From: Chlamydiota bacterium
GTDB lineage: Bacteria; Auribacterota; Tritonobacteria; UBA1439
Direction of reading: 5' to 3'
Assembly: GCA_012729785.1 (NCBI GenBank)
Contig: JAAYCL010000038.1
Location: 46,172-110,171 of the forward strand
DNA: 64,000 nucleotides
The stretch's first letter is position 1; each line of letters starts with the position of its first letter. The notes under the pieces were generated by a model. The model had not been told where the DNA came from, did no database searches, and worked only from the letters and a program-made list of their open reading frames with translations. The position numbers and the translations under genes are program-made. This document shows, one piece after another, positions 46,859 through 55,652 of the stretch.

Positions 46859-46921
46859 AGACTCATTCCTTGCCGCCCGATCGGACGGAGGGGGGGAGGA
46901 ACGGGAACGCCCCCGCGCGGA

Positions 46922-47125
46922 TCAAAACGCAATGCGTATCTTTCTGTCGGCCTCGGGCTCGACGACGACGTCCTTCCCGAACAGCGTGACGTCGCGCTCC
47001 TTGCCGATCTCGTCGCTGTACCTCTCGTAGGCCTTGACCCCCTTCCCCACGGGGGTGTTGTCCGCGACGCCGCAGCCGCAGACGGCCGCGAGGCACGCGA
47101 GGCAGGCGACGGTGACGCATCTCAT
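46922..47125 (-). CDS. Small predicted lipoprotein (67 aa)
   Basis: 67 residues: a signal peptide ending in AAVCGC (lipobox, Cys at about 18), then a 50-residue soluble tail with charged residues (AYERYSDEIGKERDVTLFG). Not recognised. It is 63 nt upstream of the MFS gene on the same strand. Confidence 0.6.
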   Translation of the reverse strand: MRCVTVACLACLAAVCGCGVADNTPVGKGVKAYERYSDEIGKERDVTLFGKDVVVEPEADRKIRIAF

Positions 47126-47156
47126 CGGCGACCCCCTCTTCCCGACAGGCGAGGCG

Positions 47157-47708
47157 TTAGTCCCTGCTCACGAGTCTGAGGTTGGATATCTCCACGTTGG
47201 ACTTGTCGCCGTCTATGTGGTAGACCTTCTCCCGGCGGCGCAGCGGCCTTCCGAGGTACTCCTCCATCTTGAGCCGGTGGAGGTATTTTCCCTTGTTTTT
47301 CCCCGCGGTGATGACGATCGAGCCGTCCGGCCGCTTGAACTGCCCGGTCTTGAACCGGGGGTGGCGCTCCCCCGACGGGACGCCCTTCAGCGGGATCTTG
47401 CACTTCTTCAGATGCACATAGATGGTCCCGGGGTCCACGCCGCACTCCTTGGCGATATCCGCGAGGGACCGGTCCTCCCGACGGTACCGGCGCTCGAGCC
47501 ATTCCCGGTCGTGGTAGTTCTTGATCGGCGGTCTCAGCCCGAATTCGATCTTCTTGAGCGACGCGTACTGGCGCGTGAAGCCGAAGACGGCGCCGATCTC
47601 CTCGAGCGTTCTCCCTTCCCGCAGGAGCGCGCAGAAGCGCTTGTAGCCGCCGACCTCGCTGTAACGCCTGTTGAATCTCTGTATCGCCTTTTCCAGGTTT
47701 TTCGCCAT
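47157..47708 (-). CDS. HTH protein with C-terminal HNH-like domain
   Basis: 183 residues. Two helix-turn-helix segments (RTLEEIGAVFGFTRQYASLK, about 33-52; SLADIAKECGVDPGTIYVHL, about 80-99), then an HNH_3-like module: YLHRLKMEEYLGRPL, VYHIDGDKSNVEISNLRLV (about 160-180). Where most members read HH, this has YH, so nuclease activity is uncertain. It could be a homing-type endonuclease or a regulator. ATG 47708 fits the homology; a TTGACA promoter lies upstream. Confidence 0.7.
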   Translation of the reverse strand: MAKNLEKAIQRFNRRYSEVGGYKRFCALLREGRTLEEIGAVFGFTRQYASLKKIEFGLRPPIKNYHDREWLERRYRREDRSLADIAKECGVDPGTIYVHLKKCKIPLKGVPSGERHPRFKTGQFKRPDGSIVITAGKNKGKYLHRLKMEEYLGRPLRRREKVYHIDGDKSNVEISNLRLVSRD

Positions 47709-47781
47709 TGCGGAAACCCCCGTACGATCGCCGCCGCGCGCAGAAGACCGCGGGGCGGTGCTACAAGGACCGATATTCGAC

Positions 47782-47810
47782 AAACTACCACATACGATCC
47801 GTACTGTCAA
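47782..47810 (-). promoter_or_regulatory. Sigma70-like promoter for the HTH-HNH gene
   Basis: On the minus strand: TTGACA, 17-nt spacer, TAGTTT. AT-rich surroundings. Divergent to the promoter at 47905. Confidence 0.65.
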
Positions 47811-47904
47811 TGCAGATGCCGCGGCGCGGAACGCGACGAAGCGAACCCGAACGGGCCACGGGCCGCCTGAATCCGCTCCACTCGAGCCCGCGGGGCAATG
47901 GCGC

Positions 47905-47934
47905 TTGACCTGCCCGCGCGCCGTCGTGTAGAGT
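47905..47934 (+). promoter_or_regulatory. Sigma70-like promoter for the exported protein
   Basis: TTGACC (47905-47910), 18-nt spacer, TAGAGT (47929-47934), 56 nt before ATG 47991. Confidence 0.6.
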
Positions 47935-47990
47935 GTTCGCGCCCCTCCCGGGATCCGGGAGGCGCGTGCGCGTCATCGCGGAGACAGAAG

Positions 47991-48644
47991 ATGCGACTTC
48001 CTCTCATCGCCGTCATTCTCGCCGCCGCGGCCCTGCCGGCGCGGGCCGAGGAGCGGCCCCGGTACCCGTTCAAGAGCGCCGTGGTGGTCTACAAGATCAG
48101 CGGTACGATACAGGAGGGAACGCAGACCCTCTTCATCGACGACCACGGGCGCACAACGAGGACCGAGCGCGACACCACGCTCACCCTGCTCGGGCGCACG
48201 CAGAAGGAATCCATCGTCGAGATCGACGACGGCGAGTGGATCTACCGCATCGATCAGATCAAGAAAACCGCGGAGAAGACCCCGAGCTATGCGAGGCTCG
48301 CGCGAGAGATGGTGCGCTCGATGAGCCCCGCCCAGAAGACGGCCTTCGAGGAGATCGGCAGGGAACTCACCCGGGGGCACGCCATCTCGGGAGAGGTCGC
48401 CGGCAAGGGGAAGGAGAAGGTGCTCGGGCGCGACTGCGATCTGTACGAGGCGATGGGGATGACAACCTGGCTCTGGAACAATCTCCCCCTCAAAAAGAAG
48501 AGCCCCTCGCTCGGCGACATGGTCCAGGAGGCGGTCGAGCTGAAGGTGGACGTGCCCATCCCCCCGGAAAAGTTCCTCCCGCCGCGGGGGATGAGGATCC
48601 TCGAGGCCGGGCGTGTCGTGGACGACCCCCAGCCCCTTCGCTGA
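47991..48644 (+). CDS. Exported hypothetical protein (DUF4412-like)
   Basis: 217 residues with a signal peptide (1-19, ending LPARA). The mature part begins with a strand-rich segment (YPFKSAVVVYKISGT), has TTRTERDTTLTLLGRT and KVLGRDCDLYEAMGMTTWLW, the pattern of outer/periplasmic proteins that track a small molecule, as DUF4412 proteins do (moderate). ATG 47991 preceded by GGAGACAG. Function unknown. Confidence 0.7.
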   Translation: MRLPLIAVILAAAALPARAEERPRYPFKSAVVVYKISGTIQEGTQTLFIDDHGRTTRTERDTTLTLLGRTQKESIVEIDDGEWIYRIDQIKKTAEKTPSYARLAREMVRSMSPAQKTAFEEIGRELTRGHAISGEVAGKGKEKVLGRDCDLYEAMGMTTWLWNNLPLKKKSPSLGDMVQEAVELKVDVPIPPEKFLPPRGMRILEAGRVVDDPQPLR

Positions 48645-48904
48645 GACGGCGGCGCCCCGCACCCGTTCCGTATCCTCTTCCCGAAAAGATCCTCTTTTAC
48701 CGGCGCTTCCGGCGGAGACAGGAGGGCACACAAGCCGGCACATCGTTCCCACCCGCCCGCGCATACCTGCACGCCCCCGGTTTCGAAGATCCGTCTTCTC
48801 CCGCGGCATGCAGTCGCGCCCCATGCGCCCGGAAGGATATCGAACCGCTCCCCGGGCGACGGCGAAAAGAGGGCGAAAGGAGACGCGCGCGCGGGGGAAA
48901 AGGG

Positions 48905-49666
48905 TTAGAGGTAGCCCGCAGTGCGGGCGATGGCGCGGATCGATGCGATGAACGGCGAATCGTCCGGGAGGGCGAAGATCGATCCTCCCGCGAGGCTGAC
49001 GCGGGCGACCTCCGGATCGCGGGCGAGCGTGCCGCAGCAGGTGAACGCGGGATCCGCGGAGAGATCCCCGATCCTCTCCGGCGGGTAGTCGTACCCCGCC
49101 GCCAAATAGAACCGCTCGAAGCGGATCTGGATCTCCTCCGCGATTCTCCTCGCCCTCCGCGCGTTGTCGAGGGCCTTCTTCGACCCCCCGACGACGGCGA
49201 AGATGTCGTCGATCGAGGCGGTGATCCTCCGGTTCAGGTGCTCGAGACCGGCCGGCGAGTCGATGAGGACGAAGCGGTAGCCCCCCTCGAGCCGCGCGAT
49301 GAGCCCCTTGAGGATGCTGTTCGGCCGGCAGTAGCATCCCTCCGACCATTTTGTGCCGAGGGAGAACAGGTCGAACCGTTCCCCCTCGTAGAGCCCGTGA
49401 TGGCTCAGGAGGTAGTCCACCTTCTCCGTCAGCGGCGCCTTCTCGAGCCGGGGATCGATGCGGCCCGCCTTCACGTCGAAGAGGAGCTCCGAGATGCTCT
49501 TGACCCCCTCCCGCTCGACCTCCACGCCCATCGCCTCGGCGAGGTTCTGGTCGGGATCGGCGTCGATCAGGAGGAGCGGCCCTTTCTCGGAGAGCACGCG
49601 GGCGAGGCCCGCGATGAAACAGGTCTTCCCCACGCCTCCACGCCCGATCGACGCGATCTTCTTCAC
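48905..49666 (-). CDS. CooC/AcsF-like ATPase (metallocentre maturation, MinD/ParA fold)
   Basis: 253 residues. Deviant Walker A GRGGVGKT (8-15), LLIDADPDQNLAEAMG (about 32-47) and a Cys pair in GCYCRPNSILKGLI (about 109-122), the arrangement of CooC-type nickel-insertion ATPases for CO dehydrogenase/acetyl-CoA synthase. No CODH/ACS gene is in the window. A ParA or NifH relative is less likely given the CxCRPN motif. Confidence 0.82.
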   Translation of the reverse strand: MKKIASIGRGGVGKTCFIAGLARVLSEKGPLLLIDADPDQNLAEAMGVEVEREGVKSISELLFDVKAGRIDPRLEKAPLTEKVDYLLSHHGLYEGERFDLFSLGTKWSEGCYCRPNSILKGLIARLEGGYRFVLIDSPAGLEHLNRRITASIDDIFAVVGGSKKALDNARRARRIAEEIQIRFERFYLAAGYDYPPERIGDLSADPAFTCCGTLARDPEVARVSLAGGSIFALPDDSPFIASIRAIARTAGYL

Positions 49667-49719
49667 GCAGCGAAGTATAGCCGCCCCGGCGCCGTTGTCA
49701 AGGCGGCGCGCGGCATCAA

Positions 49720-49889
49720 CTGCTTCACCACGGAGAGCGCGGAGAACAATGCGTCAGACACGGATTAACACGGATCGTACGGATATCCACGGATAAGGAA
49801 ATGGATATTCTATCCGCGCTGATCCGCGTAAATCCGCGGCGAAATACACTGCACCTTCTCCGTGTCCCCGTGGTGAAACGGTAACCTAC
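49720..49889 (-). repeat. Palindromic dispersed repeat, copy B
   Basis: Outer arms TTCACCAC (49724-49731) and GTGGTGAA (49870-49877). Each half carries CGGAT-type blocks. The core at 49811-49839 matches copy A in opposite orientation. It lies between the CooC-like and ackA genes, ending just before the ackA -35. Confidence 0.8.
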
Positions 49890-49900
49890 CCAAAGGACAG

Positions 49901-49930
49901 TTGACCCGCCCGCGGGGCTTCTGCTACGCT
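49901..49930 (+). promoter_or_regulatory. Promoter for ackA, near-leaderless
   Basis: TTGACC (49901-49906), 18-nt spacer, TACGCT (49925-49930) preceded by TGc. The ATG is 10 nt downstream with no Shine-Dalgarno. Confidence 0.6.
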
Positions 49931-49940
49931 GTCGCCGCAG

Positions 49941-51143
49941 ATGAAGATCCTCGTCCTCAACTCCGGCTCCTCCTCGATCAAGTACCAGGTCTTCGATATC
50001 GACTCCCGCGAGACCCTTCTCGCGAAGGGGCTCATCGAACGGATCGGGCTGAAGAATTCCGCGGTGGCGCACTCCGTCTCCGAGAAGCCACCGTTTTCGC
50101 GGACCGGCGAGATCCGGGATCACACCGTCGCCATCGAGGAGATCCTCTCCCTCCTCACCCATCCAGAGCAGGGCGTGGTGCGCGACCTCCGCGAGATCGA
50201 GGGGGTCGGACACCGGATCGTGCACGGCGGCGAGAAGTTCGCCGAGTCGGTCCTCGTCGACGACGCGGTGTACGCGGCGATCAAGGAGTGCGTCGAGCTC
50301 GCCCCGCTCCACAACCCGCCGAACCTCCTCGGCATCGAGGCGTGCCGGAAACTTTTGCCGGGCGTCCCGCAGGCGGCGGTCTTCGACACCGCGTTCCACC
50401 AGACGATGCCTCCGCGGGCGTACGCGTACGCAATCCCGTACAGGATGTACCTCACGCACAAGATCCGCCGCTACGGCTTCCACGGCACCTCGCACATGTA
50501 CGTCTCCCGGGAGGCGGCGCGCCTCCTCGCCAGGCCGCTCGAATCGCTCAAGATCGTCACCTGCCATCTCGGGAACGGCTGCAGCGTGGCCGCGGTGGAC
50601 AGCGGCGTCTCCGTGGACACCTCGATGGGGTTCACCCCGCTCGAGGGGCTGGTGATGGGCTCCCGGAGCGGCGACCTCGATCCGTACGTGCCGCTCTACC
50701 TGATGGAGCGGGAGCGGATGGGGATCTCGGAGATGAGCGATCTCCTCAACAAGAAGAGCGGCCTCGTCGGGATCTGCGGCAAGAAGGACATGCGCGACAT
50801 CATCGAGGACGCGCGCGCCGGGTCGAAGGCGGCGCTCCTGGCCATCGAGGTCTTCACCTACCGCGTCGCCAAGTATATCGGCGCCTACGCCGCGGCGATG
50901 AACGGCCTCGACGCGATCGTCTTCACCGCGGGGATGGGCGAACGGAGCGCCCCGATACGCTCCCGCATCCTCGCCTTCGCGACCTTCCTCGGCCTCGAGG
51001 TGGACGAGGAGAAAAACCGGCGCGGCGAGACGATCTTCTCCACGCCCCGGTCGAAGGTCGCCGCGATGATGATCCCCACGAACGAGGAGCTGGTCATCGC
51101 CCGTGACACGCACCGCCTGATCACGGCGCGGGCCCGCGCGTAG
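49941..51143 (+). CDS. ackA: Acetate kinase
   Basis: 400 residues. Signatures: VLNSGSSSIKYQVFD (4-18), RYGFHGTSHMYVS (about 174-186), GNGCSVAAVDSGVSVDTSMGFTPLEG near 210-235 and the late MGERSAPIR. It makes ATP from acetyl phosphate, a sign of fermentative energy conservation. No pta gene lies beside it. Full length. The promoter leaves almost no 5' leader. Confidence 0.96.
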   Translation: MKILVLNSGSSSIKYQVFDIDSRETLLAKGLIERIGLKNSAVAHSVSEKPPFSRTGEIRDHTVAIEEILSLLTHPEQGVVRDLREIEGVGHRIVHGGEKFAESVLVDDAVYAAIKECVELAPLHNPPNLLGIEACRKLLPGVPQAAVFDTAFHQTMPPRAYAYAIPYRMYLTHKIRRYGFHGTSHMYVSREAARLLARPLESLKIVTCHLGNGCSVAAVDSGVSVDTSMGFTPLEGLVMGSRSGDLDPYVPLYLMERERMGISEMSDLLNKKSGLVGICGKKDMRDIIEDARAGSKAALLAIEVFTYRVAKYIGAYAAAMNGLDAIVFTAGMGERSAPIRSRILAFATFLGLEVDEEKNRRGETIFSTPRSKVAAMMIPTNEELVIARDTHRLITARARA

Positions 51144-51251
51144 CCGCGCCCCCCCATCCCCCTCCGGCACACGGGGGGAAAAGGCGCGTGGGCGCGATCC
51201 GTTCCCCCCGGCGCGGGGGGACGGCGGGCGCGCGTCGCGCATGGAGGCCTT

Positions 51252-53384
51252 GTGGCGATGCTCTCGTCCGCGCTCATCCTCTCGTTCCTCCTGACCGCCT
51301 CACCCGCGGCGGAGCGTCTTCTCGACGACGCGCAGGCGGAGCTCTCCGGCGACTGGGAGCTCTTCCGCTCCGCCTCCGCCCTCGGCGGCTGGGCGGCCCG
51401 GACCGGGCCGGGGAGCGGCGGCAGCGTCGCGACCTACCGTCCCGCGCTCGACCAGGAGGGGATCTACGAACTCTTTCTCCGCTGGCCCGCCGCAGCCGGG
51501 ACGCTCGCCGCGGATCTCCCGGTCTTCGTCCGCGCCGCCGGCGGGGTCCGCCACGCCCGCGTAAATCTGCGCGACGGCGGCGGCGTGTGGCGGAGCATCG
51601 GCGAGTACCGTCTCGGCGCCGGGGCGGAGATCGCGATCACGGACATGGGCGGCGGCGACGCAATCGCCGACGCGGTGCGCCTGGTCCTGAAGCGCCCCGT
51701 TTCGGCGCCGCGACGGATCTTTTATGCCGCCCCGGGCGGCAGCGACGCGAATCCCGGCACTCCCGACGCGCCGTGGGCGACGCTCCAGAAGGCGGCCGCC
51801 GTGCTCGAGGCGGGCGACACGGTGTATGTCCGCGCGGGATCGTACGCGGGCGGCGTGGTTCCGCTCAAAACCGGGAGCGACCACCGCTACATCTCGTTCC
51901 GCGCCGCCCCGGGCGAGACGCCCGTCGTCTCGGGCGGGGCGGGGCACGGCTTCGACCTGTCGGGGAAAGGGTGGATCCGCATCGAGGGGTTCAACGTCGA
52001 GGGGAACGCGGGAAACGGCATCCACCTCGGGGAGTTTGCGCACGATATCGAGATTCTGGACTGCGCGCTCGACGGCAACGGCGGGGACAACCGGTGGAGC
52101 GCGGGACTGATGCTCCTTAGGGGATGCGCGCGGATCCACCTCCGGGGCTGCCGCGCGCGCGACAACGCGGGATTCGGCTTTGCGAGCGACGGGGACACTC
52201 CGCGCGCATCCTTCGTCACGCTGGAGCGCTGCGAGGCGCGCCGCAACGGGAACGACGGGTTCGGCTTCTACGCGGAACGCGCGCTCCTGACCGGCTGCGT
52301 CTCCCGCGACAACGGCTGGAACATCGCCGACAACGGCGACGGCTTCGATCTCCTCCATTCCCGCGACGCGATCCTCGACCGGTGCCTCTGCGCCGGCAAC
52401 AACGCGCACGCGTTCAAGCTGGGCAACGGGCGATACGTGGTCGTCAACTGCCTGAGCGCGGACACGCAGAAGGAGGGATACGGGCGCTACCCTGGGATCG
52501 CCTTCCTCGGCGCCGACTCCTCGGGGATCGCCGCCAACTGCGGCGTGCGCGGGATCTCGTTGGCCGGAACGGGTCCGTACGCGCTCCGGAACTGCGTCAT
52601 CCGCAAGAACGGGAACAGCTCCCCGATCAGCGCGGCGATCTACTGCGAAAACGTTTCCGCGTCGCTCTCCTCCGATTACAATCTGTTCCTGCCCGACATC
52701 CGCTACGGCGTCAATTTCGACCCGCTCTGCCACCGCGGCCCCGCCGAGGGGGGGGTCTCGTACCGCTCGCTCGCGGAGTGGCAGGCGGCGGGGTACGACG
52801 CGCACTCCTCCACCGCGGTCGAGAGCCCCTACGCAAACGAGGCGGCGCTCGATTTCAGGCCCCGGCCCGGATCCGCCGTTATCGACGCCGGGACGAGCGA
52901 CCGAACGCCGGGGGTCGATTTCGAGGGCTGCGCGAGGAGGTGGAGCGACCCGCCGGGCGCGGGCGCGGGATCGCGCCCGTACCACGACATCGGCGCGGTG
53001 GAATGTCGGGAAGACGGGCCGTGCGCCGCCCCGCTCCGGCTTCTAGCCGACGGGACGCTGTTCCCGCGGGGAGCGGGGCTCCGGCTCGCCGCGGCGGTGC
53101 AGCCGACGAGCCGACGTTTCGACGCCTACGCGGTGCTGGCGGGGCCCGCGGGGACGTACTCGATCCTGCCGGGTGGGCGCCTCGCCCCCGGCATCCGGCG
53201 ATACCTGGGGGCTGTCCGGGGGATCGAGGCGGAGACGAAGGCGGCGCTCCTGGAGATCGAGGTGCCCGCGAATATCCCGGCGGGCGCCTGGACCTTGCAC
53301 GCCGGTCTCGTGCCGCCGCAGGCGCCGCCGGCGCTCGTCAACGCCTTCGCGCTGGACACGTTGCGGCTGGCGGTGCGCGACTAG
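51252..53384 (+). CDS. Secreted golvesin-like / right-handed beta-helix protein
   Basis: 710 residues. Signal peptide (about 1-20), golvesin C-type domain (about 22-148: YRPALDQEGIYELFLRWP, IGEYRLGAGAEIAITDMGGG, IADAVRL), then a DUF1565-type opening (YAAPGGSDANPGTPDAPWAT, about 158-177) to a parallel beta-helix (about 175-470), as in family 9-type pectate lyases, and a C-terminal strand-rich domain (about 590-710). Binds or cuts polysaccharide; catalytic residues not identifiable by eye. The ATG is MAMLSS; GTGGCG just upstream is an alternative start. Confidence 0.85.
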   Translation: MAMLSSALILSFLLTASPAAERLLDDAQAELSGDWELFRSASALGGWAARTGPGSGGSVATYRPALDQEGIYELFLRWPAAAGTLAADLPVFVRAAGGVRHARVNLRDGGGVWRSIGEYRLGAGAEIAITDMGGGDAIADAVRLVLKRPVSAPRRIFYAAPGGSDANPGTPDAPWATLQKAAAVLEAGDTVYVRAGSYAGGVVPLKTGSDHRYISFRAAPGETPVVSGGAGHGFDLSGKGWIRIEGFNVEGNAGNGIHLGEFAHDIEILDCALDGNGGDNRWSAGLMLLRGCARIHLRGCRARDNAGFGFASDGDTPRASFVTLERCEARRNGNDGFGFYAERALLTGCVSRDNGWNIADNGDGFDLLHSRDAILDRCLCAGNNAHAFKLGNGRYVVVNCLSADTQKEGYGRYPGIAFLGADSSGIAANCGVRGISLAGTGPYALRNCVIRKNGNSSPISAAIYCENVSASLSSDYNLFLPDIRYGVNFDPLCHRGPAEGGVSYRSLAEWQAAGYDAHSSTAVESPYANEAALDFRPRPGSAVIDAGTSDRTPGVDFEGCARRWSDPPGAGAGSRPYHDIGAVECREDGPCAAPLRLLADGTLFPRGAGLRLAAAVQPTSRRFDAYAVLAGPAGTYSILPGGRLAPGIRRYLGAVRGIEAETKAALLEIEVPANIPAGAWTLHAGLVPPQAPPALVNAFALDTLRLAVRD

Positions 53385-53475
53385 CGGGGCGGGCGAGGAG
53401 CGGCCGCGAAGGCGTGTTCCGTCTCCCGCCGCGGGGGGATGGAGCGGTCCGGCCCGAACGAACGGCGCGGCGCCC

Positions 53476-54213
53476 TCAGCGCATCGCCGCGAGCGCCTCC
53501 TGCATCTCGCCGAGGCCGTTCTTCACCAATACGAGCTCCTGGATCCCCCCCGACTTCTGGACCGCATTCCCGTATATCTGCAGGGCGCGCCGGAGGCACC
53601 AAGCCGCCTTCCCCCTCTCTTCCCGCCGGGCATAGAGCCCCGCCAGTTTCCCGTACTGTCGCGCGATGAGCACGGCGGTCTCGAGCGAGTCGGGGTCGGC
53701 GTCCAGGGCGGTGAAGAAGGAGAGGATGACCTTCGCGTGATCCTCGGGCCTCGCCGCGTCTCCGCGCGCCTCCGTCTCCCGCAGCTCCCTCCGCGCCCGG
53801 TCGAGCCAGAACCCCGAGCCCCGCGCCTCTTCCGAAGCCCTCGACTCCCTCCACGGGGCCACGGGGATGCCCCACTTCTCCCGGAGCGGGTTCGAATGGA
53901 TCGAGAGGTCGGCGGTGTGTGCGGCCCCCGCGCGGAGATACCCTATGGCGATCCCCGCGGCGGAGCGTTTGAGCCCCTTCGACAGGGCGATATAGTCGTC
54001 GAGGCGTTTGACCTTCGTTTTCCCGATGGAAATGATCCGGTCGCCGGGCTGGAGACCCGCCTGCGCGGCCGGGCTCCCCGGGGCGACGCTCAGGATTTCC
54101 ACGGCGCCGTTATCCCCCTCGACGATCTCCAGCCCCTCGAGGACGGAGCGAGCGGACACGCCGGAGGCGAACAGGCACAGGAGGGCGCACAGCGCCGCCA
54201 TTCTCGGCTTCAT
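53476..54213 (-). CDS. Exported PDZ-domain protein
   Basis: 245 residues: signal peptide (1 to about 22, ending GVSARS), a PDZ domain (about 25-105: AVEILSVAPGSPAAQAGLQPGDRIISIG), then a C-terminal helical region (about 135-245) with TPR-like heptads. No protease domain. Last gene of the minus-strand VWA operon. A TATACT lies 7 nt before ATG 54213, so that ATG would begin the mRNA; ATG 54219 lies inside the promoter. Likely a substrate- or partner-binding envelope protein. Confidence 0.78.
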   Translation of the reverse strand: MKPRMAALCALLCLFASGVSARSVLEGLEIVEGDNGAVEILSVAPGSPAAQAGLQPGDRIISIGKTKVKRLDDYIALSKGLKRSAAGIAIGYLRAGAAHTADLSIHSNPLREKWGIPVAPWRESRASEEARGSGFWLDRARRELRETEARGDAARPEDHAKVILSFFTALDADPDSLETAVLIARQYGKLAGLYARREERGKAAWCLRRALQIYGNAVQKSGGIQELVLVKNGLGEMQEALAAMR

Positions 54214-54220
54214 CACCATG

Positions 54221-54226
54221 AGTATA
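54221..54226 (-). promoter_or_regulatory. -10 element for the PDZ gene, leaderless spacing
   Basis: TATACT on the minus strand, 7 nt before ATG 54213. No TG extension and no -35 seen. Confidence 0.45.
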
Positions 54227-54259
54227 GCGCCGGGGGGACGCCGCGGCAAGGGCCGGTCC

Positions 54260-55618
54260 TCACCGCCTCGCGCGGCCCGCCCAACGGAGCACCCGCGCCC
54301 AGAAGCCCGCCGATCTTTCCGCCGCCCCCGAACCGCCCGACCAGCGCCCCTCGACATCCGAGGCCCAGACGACCGTCCTTCCCCTCCCGAATCGCCACGA
54401 GGCGAGGAGCGGGTCTTTTTCGCCCCGCAGATCGCTGTAGAGGGCGACGTCGGCGCCGGGCCGGGCCGACAGAATGACGTAGCCCCTGACCTCCGGGATT
54501 TGGCCGCGACGGATCTCCTCCAGGATGGCGCTCTTCCCGCCGAGCTTCGGCACGACGGATCCACTGATGAGGCCGGATTCCACCATCGACTTCCGCGCGT
54601 CCCGGAGGAGGGCGAGCGGGAGTTCATCCACGTCCCCCAGGTGCGTGTAGTCGCCTCCCGTCCCCAGCGCGAGCGCGCGCAGGAAATGGCTGCCGTCCTT
54701 TCGCCCGATGTCCATCGCGGATATGGCGACGCCGTTCCTCGTGTAGTCGGCGATGAGGCCGCGGTAGTCGTACTCGGAGATGTCTTTCGTCATCCCGTCG
54801 GTGATGAGAATGACGCGCTTCACCCTGCAGGCGGAATCCTGGAACTGCCGGAGCGCCTCCTCCAGGGGCCCTGCGAGACGCGTGTCGCCGCCCGTCTGGA
54901 GCCGGCGGACGAGGTTGACGATGCGTTCCCGGTCGTCTCCCACGGGCCCCAGCGGCACCAGGACCGAATAGGAGGAGTCGAACGGGATGATCCCGACCAT
55001 GTCGTTCGACTGCATCTGCGTCAGCAGCTCCCCGACGGCCCGCCGCGCGGCCAGCATCTTCCCCCCGAACCCCTCGCCCATGCTCCCCGACTTGTCGACG
55101 AGGAGGACGATGCACAACGGCAGCGCCTCCCTCTTCCCGAATCTGTTCCCCCCGCCCATCGTCACCGGGAGCATCGCTTCCAGCGGCGTTCCGCGGTAGG
55201 CGGCGCCGAGACTTCCCGGTCCGCCGAGCACCACGAGACCGCCGCCGTAGTCGCGCACGTACCGGGCGAGCGCCCGCATCCGCGCGTCGCCGAGGGAGGC
55301 GCGGGGGATGTTGGAGAGGACGACGCAGTCGTAGGCGAGGAAATCCTTGACGTTGTCCGGCACTAGTTCGGGGCCCCCGACGCGCGTCTCGACATCCTCC
55401 GCCGCGAACGCGTTCGCGAGGAACTCCCTCCCCGCGGCCGAGCGGCTCACGCAGAGGATGTTCCGCACGGAGGGTCGGGCGGGGGTGGATGCCGCGGAGA
55501 TTCCCGGCGCGGAGTGCCGCGGCGGCGCACCCGGGACACCGTCCATCTCCGCGGGGCCTGGCGCAGCGGGGACGCAGAGCGTCGCGGCGGCGAGGACAAC
55601 AACGGAAGCTTTTCTCAT
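54260..55618 (-). CDS. Exported GATase-like/VWA protein (truncated paralogue of the next gene)
   Basis: 452 residues. Signal peptide (1 to about 23), a GATase-like (ThuA/glutamine-amidotransferase-fold) segment (about 50-155, GGGLVVLGGPGSLG) and a VWA domain with intact MIDAS DKSGSM (175-180) and TDGMTKD. Residues from about 52 onward align with about 311-690 of the 878-residue neighbour, so this is a tandem duplicate that keeps the middle module, gains a signal peptide and loses the first VWA and membrane ends. Ends at a short Arg-rich tail. Confidence 0.82.
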   Translation of the reverse strand: MRKASVVVLAAATLCVPAAPGPAEMDGVPGAPPRHSAPGISAASTPARPSVRNILCVSRSAAGREFLANAFAAEDVETRVGGPELVPDNVKDFLAYDCVVLSNIPRASLGDARMRALARYVRDYGGGLVVLGGPGSLGAAYRGTPLEAMLPVTMGGGNRFGKREALPLCIVLLVDKSGSMGEGFGGKMLAARRAVGELLTQMQSNDMVGIIPFDSSYSVLVPLGPVGDDRERIVNLVRRLQTGGDTRLAGPLEEALRQFQDSACRVKRVILITDGMTKDISEYDYRGLIADYTRNGVAISAMDIGRKDGSHFLRALALGTGGDYTHLGDVDELPLALLRDARKSMVESGLISGSVVPKLGGKSAILEEIRRGQIPEVRGYVILSARPGADVALYSDLRGEKDPLLASWRFGRGRTVVWASDVEGRWSGGSGAAERSAGFWARVLRWAGRARR

Positions 55619-55652
55619 CGCGTGTATTCGGTCTCTCTGTTCCGATCACTCC

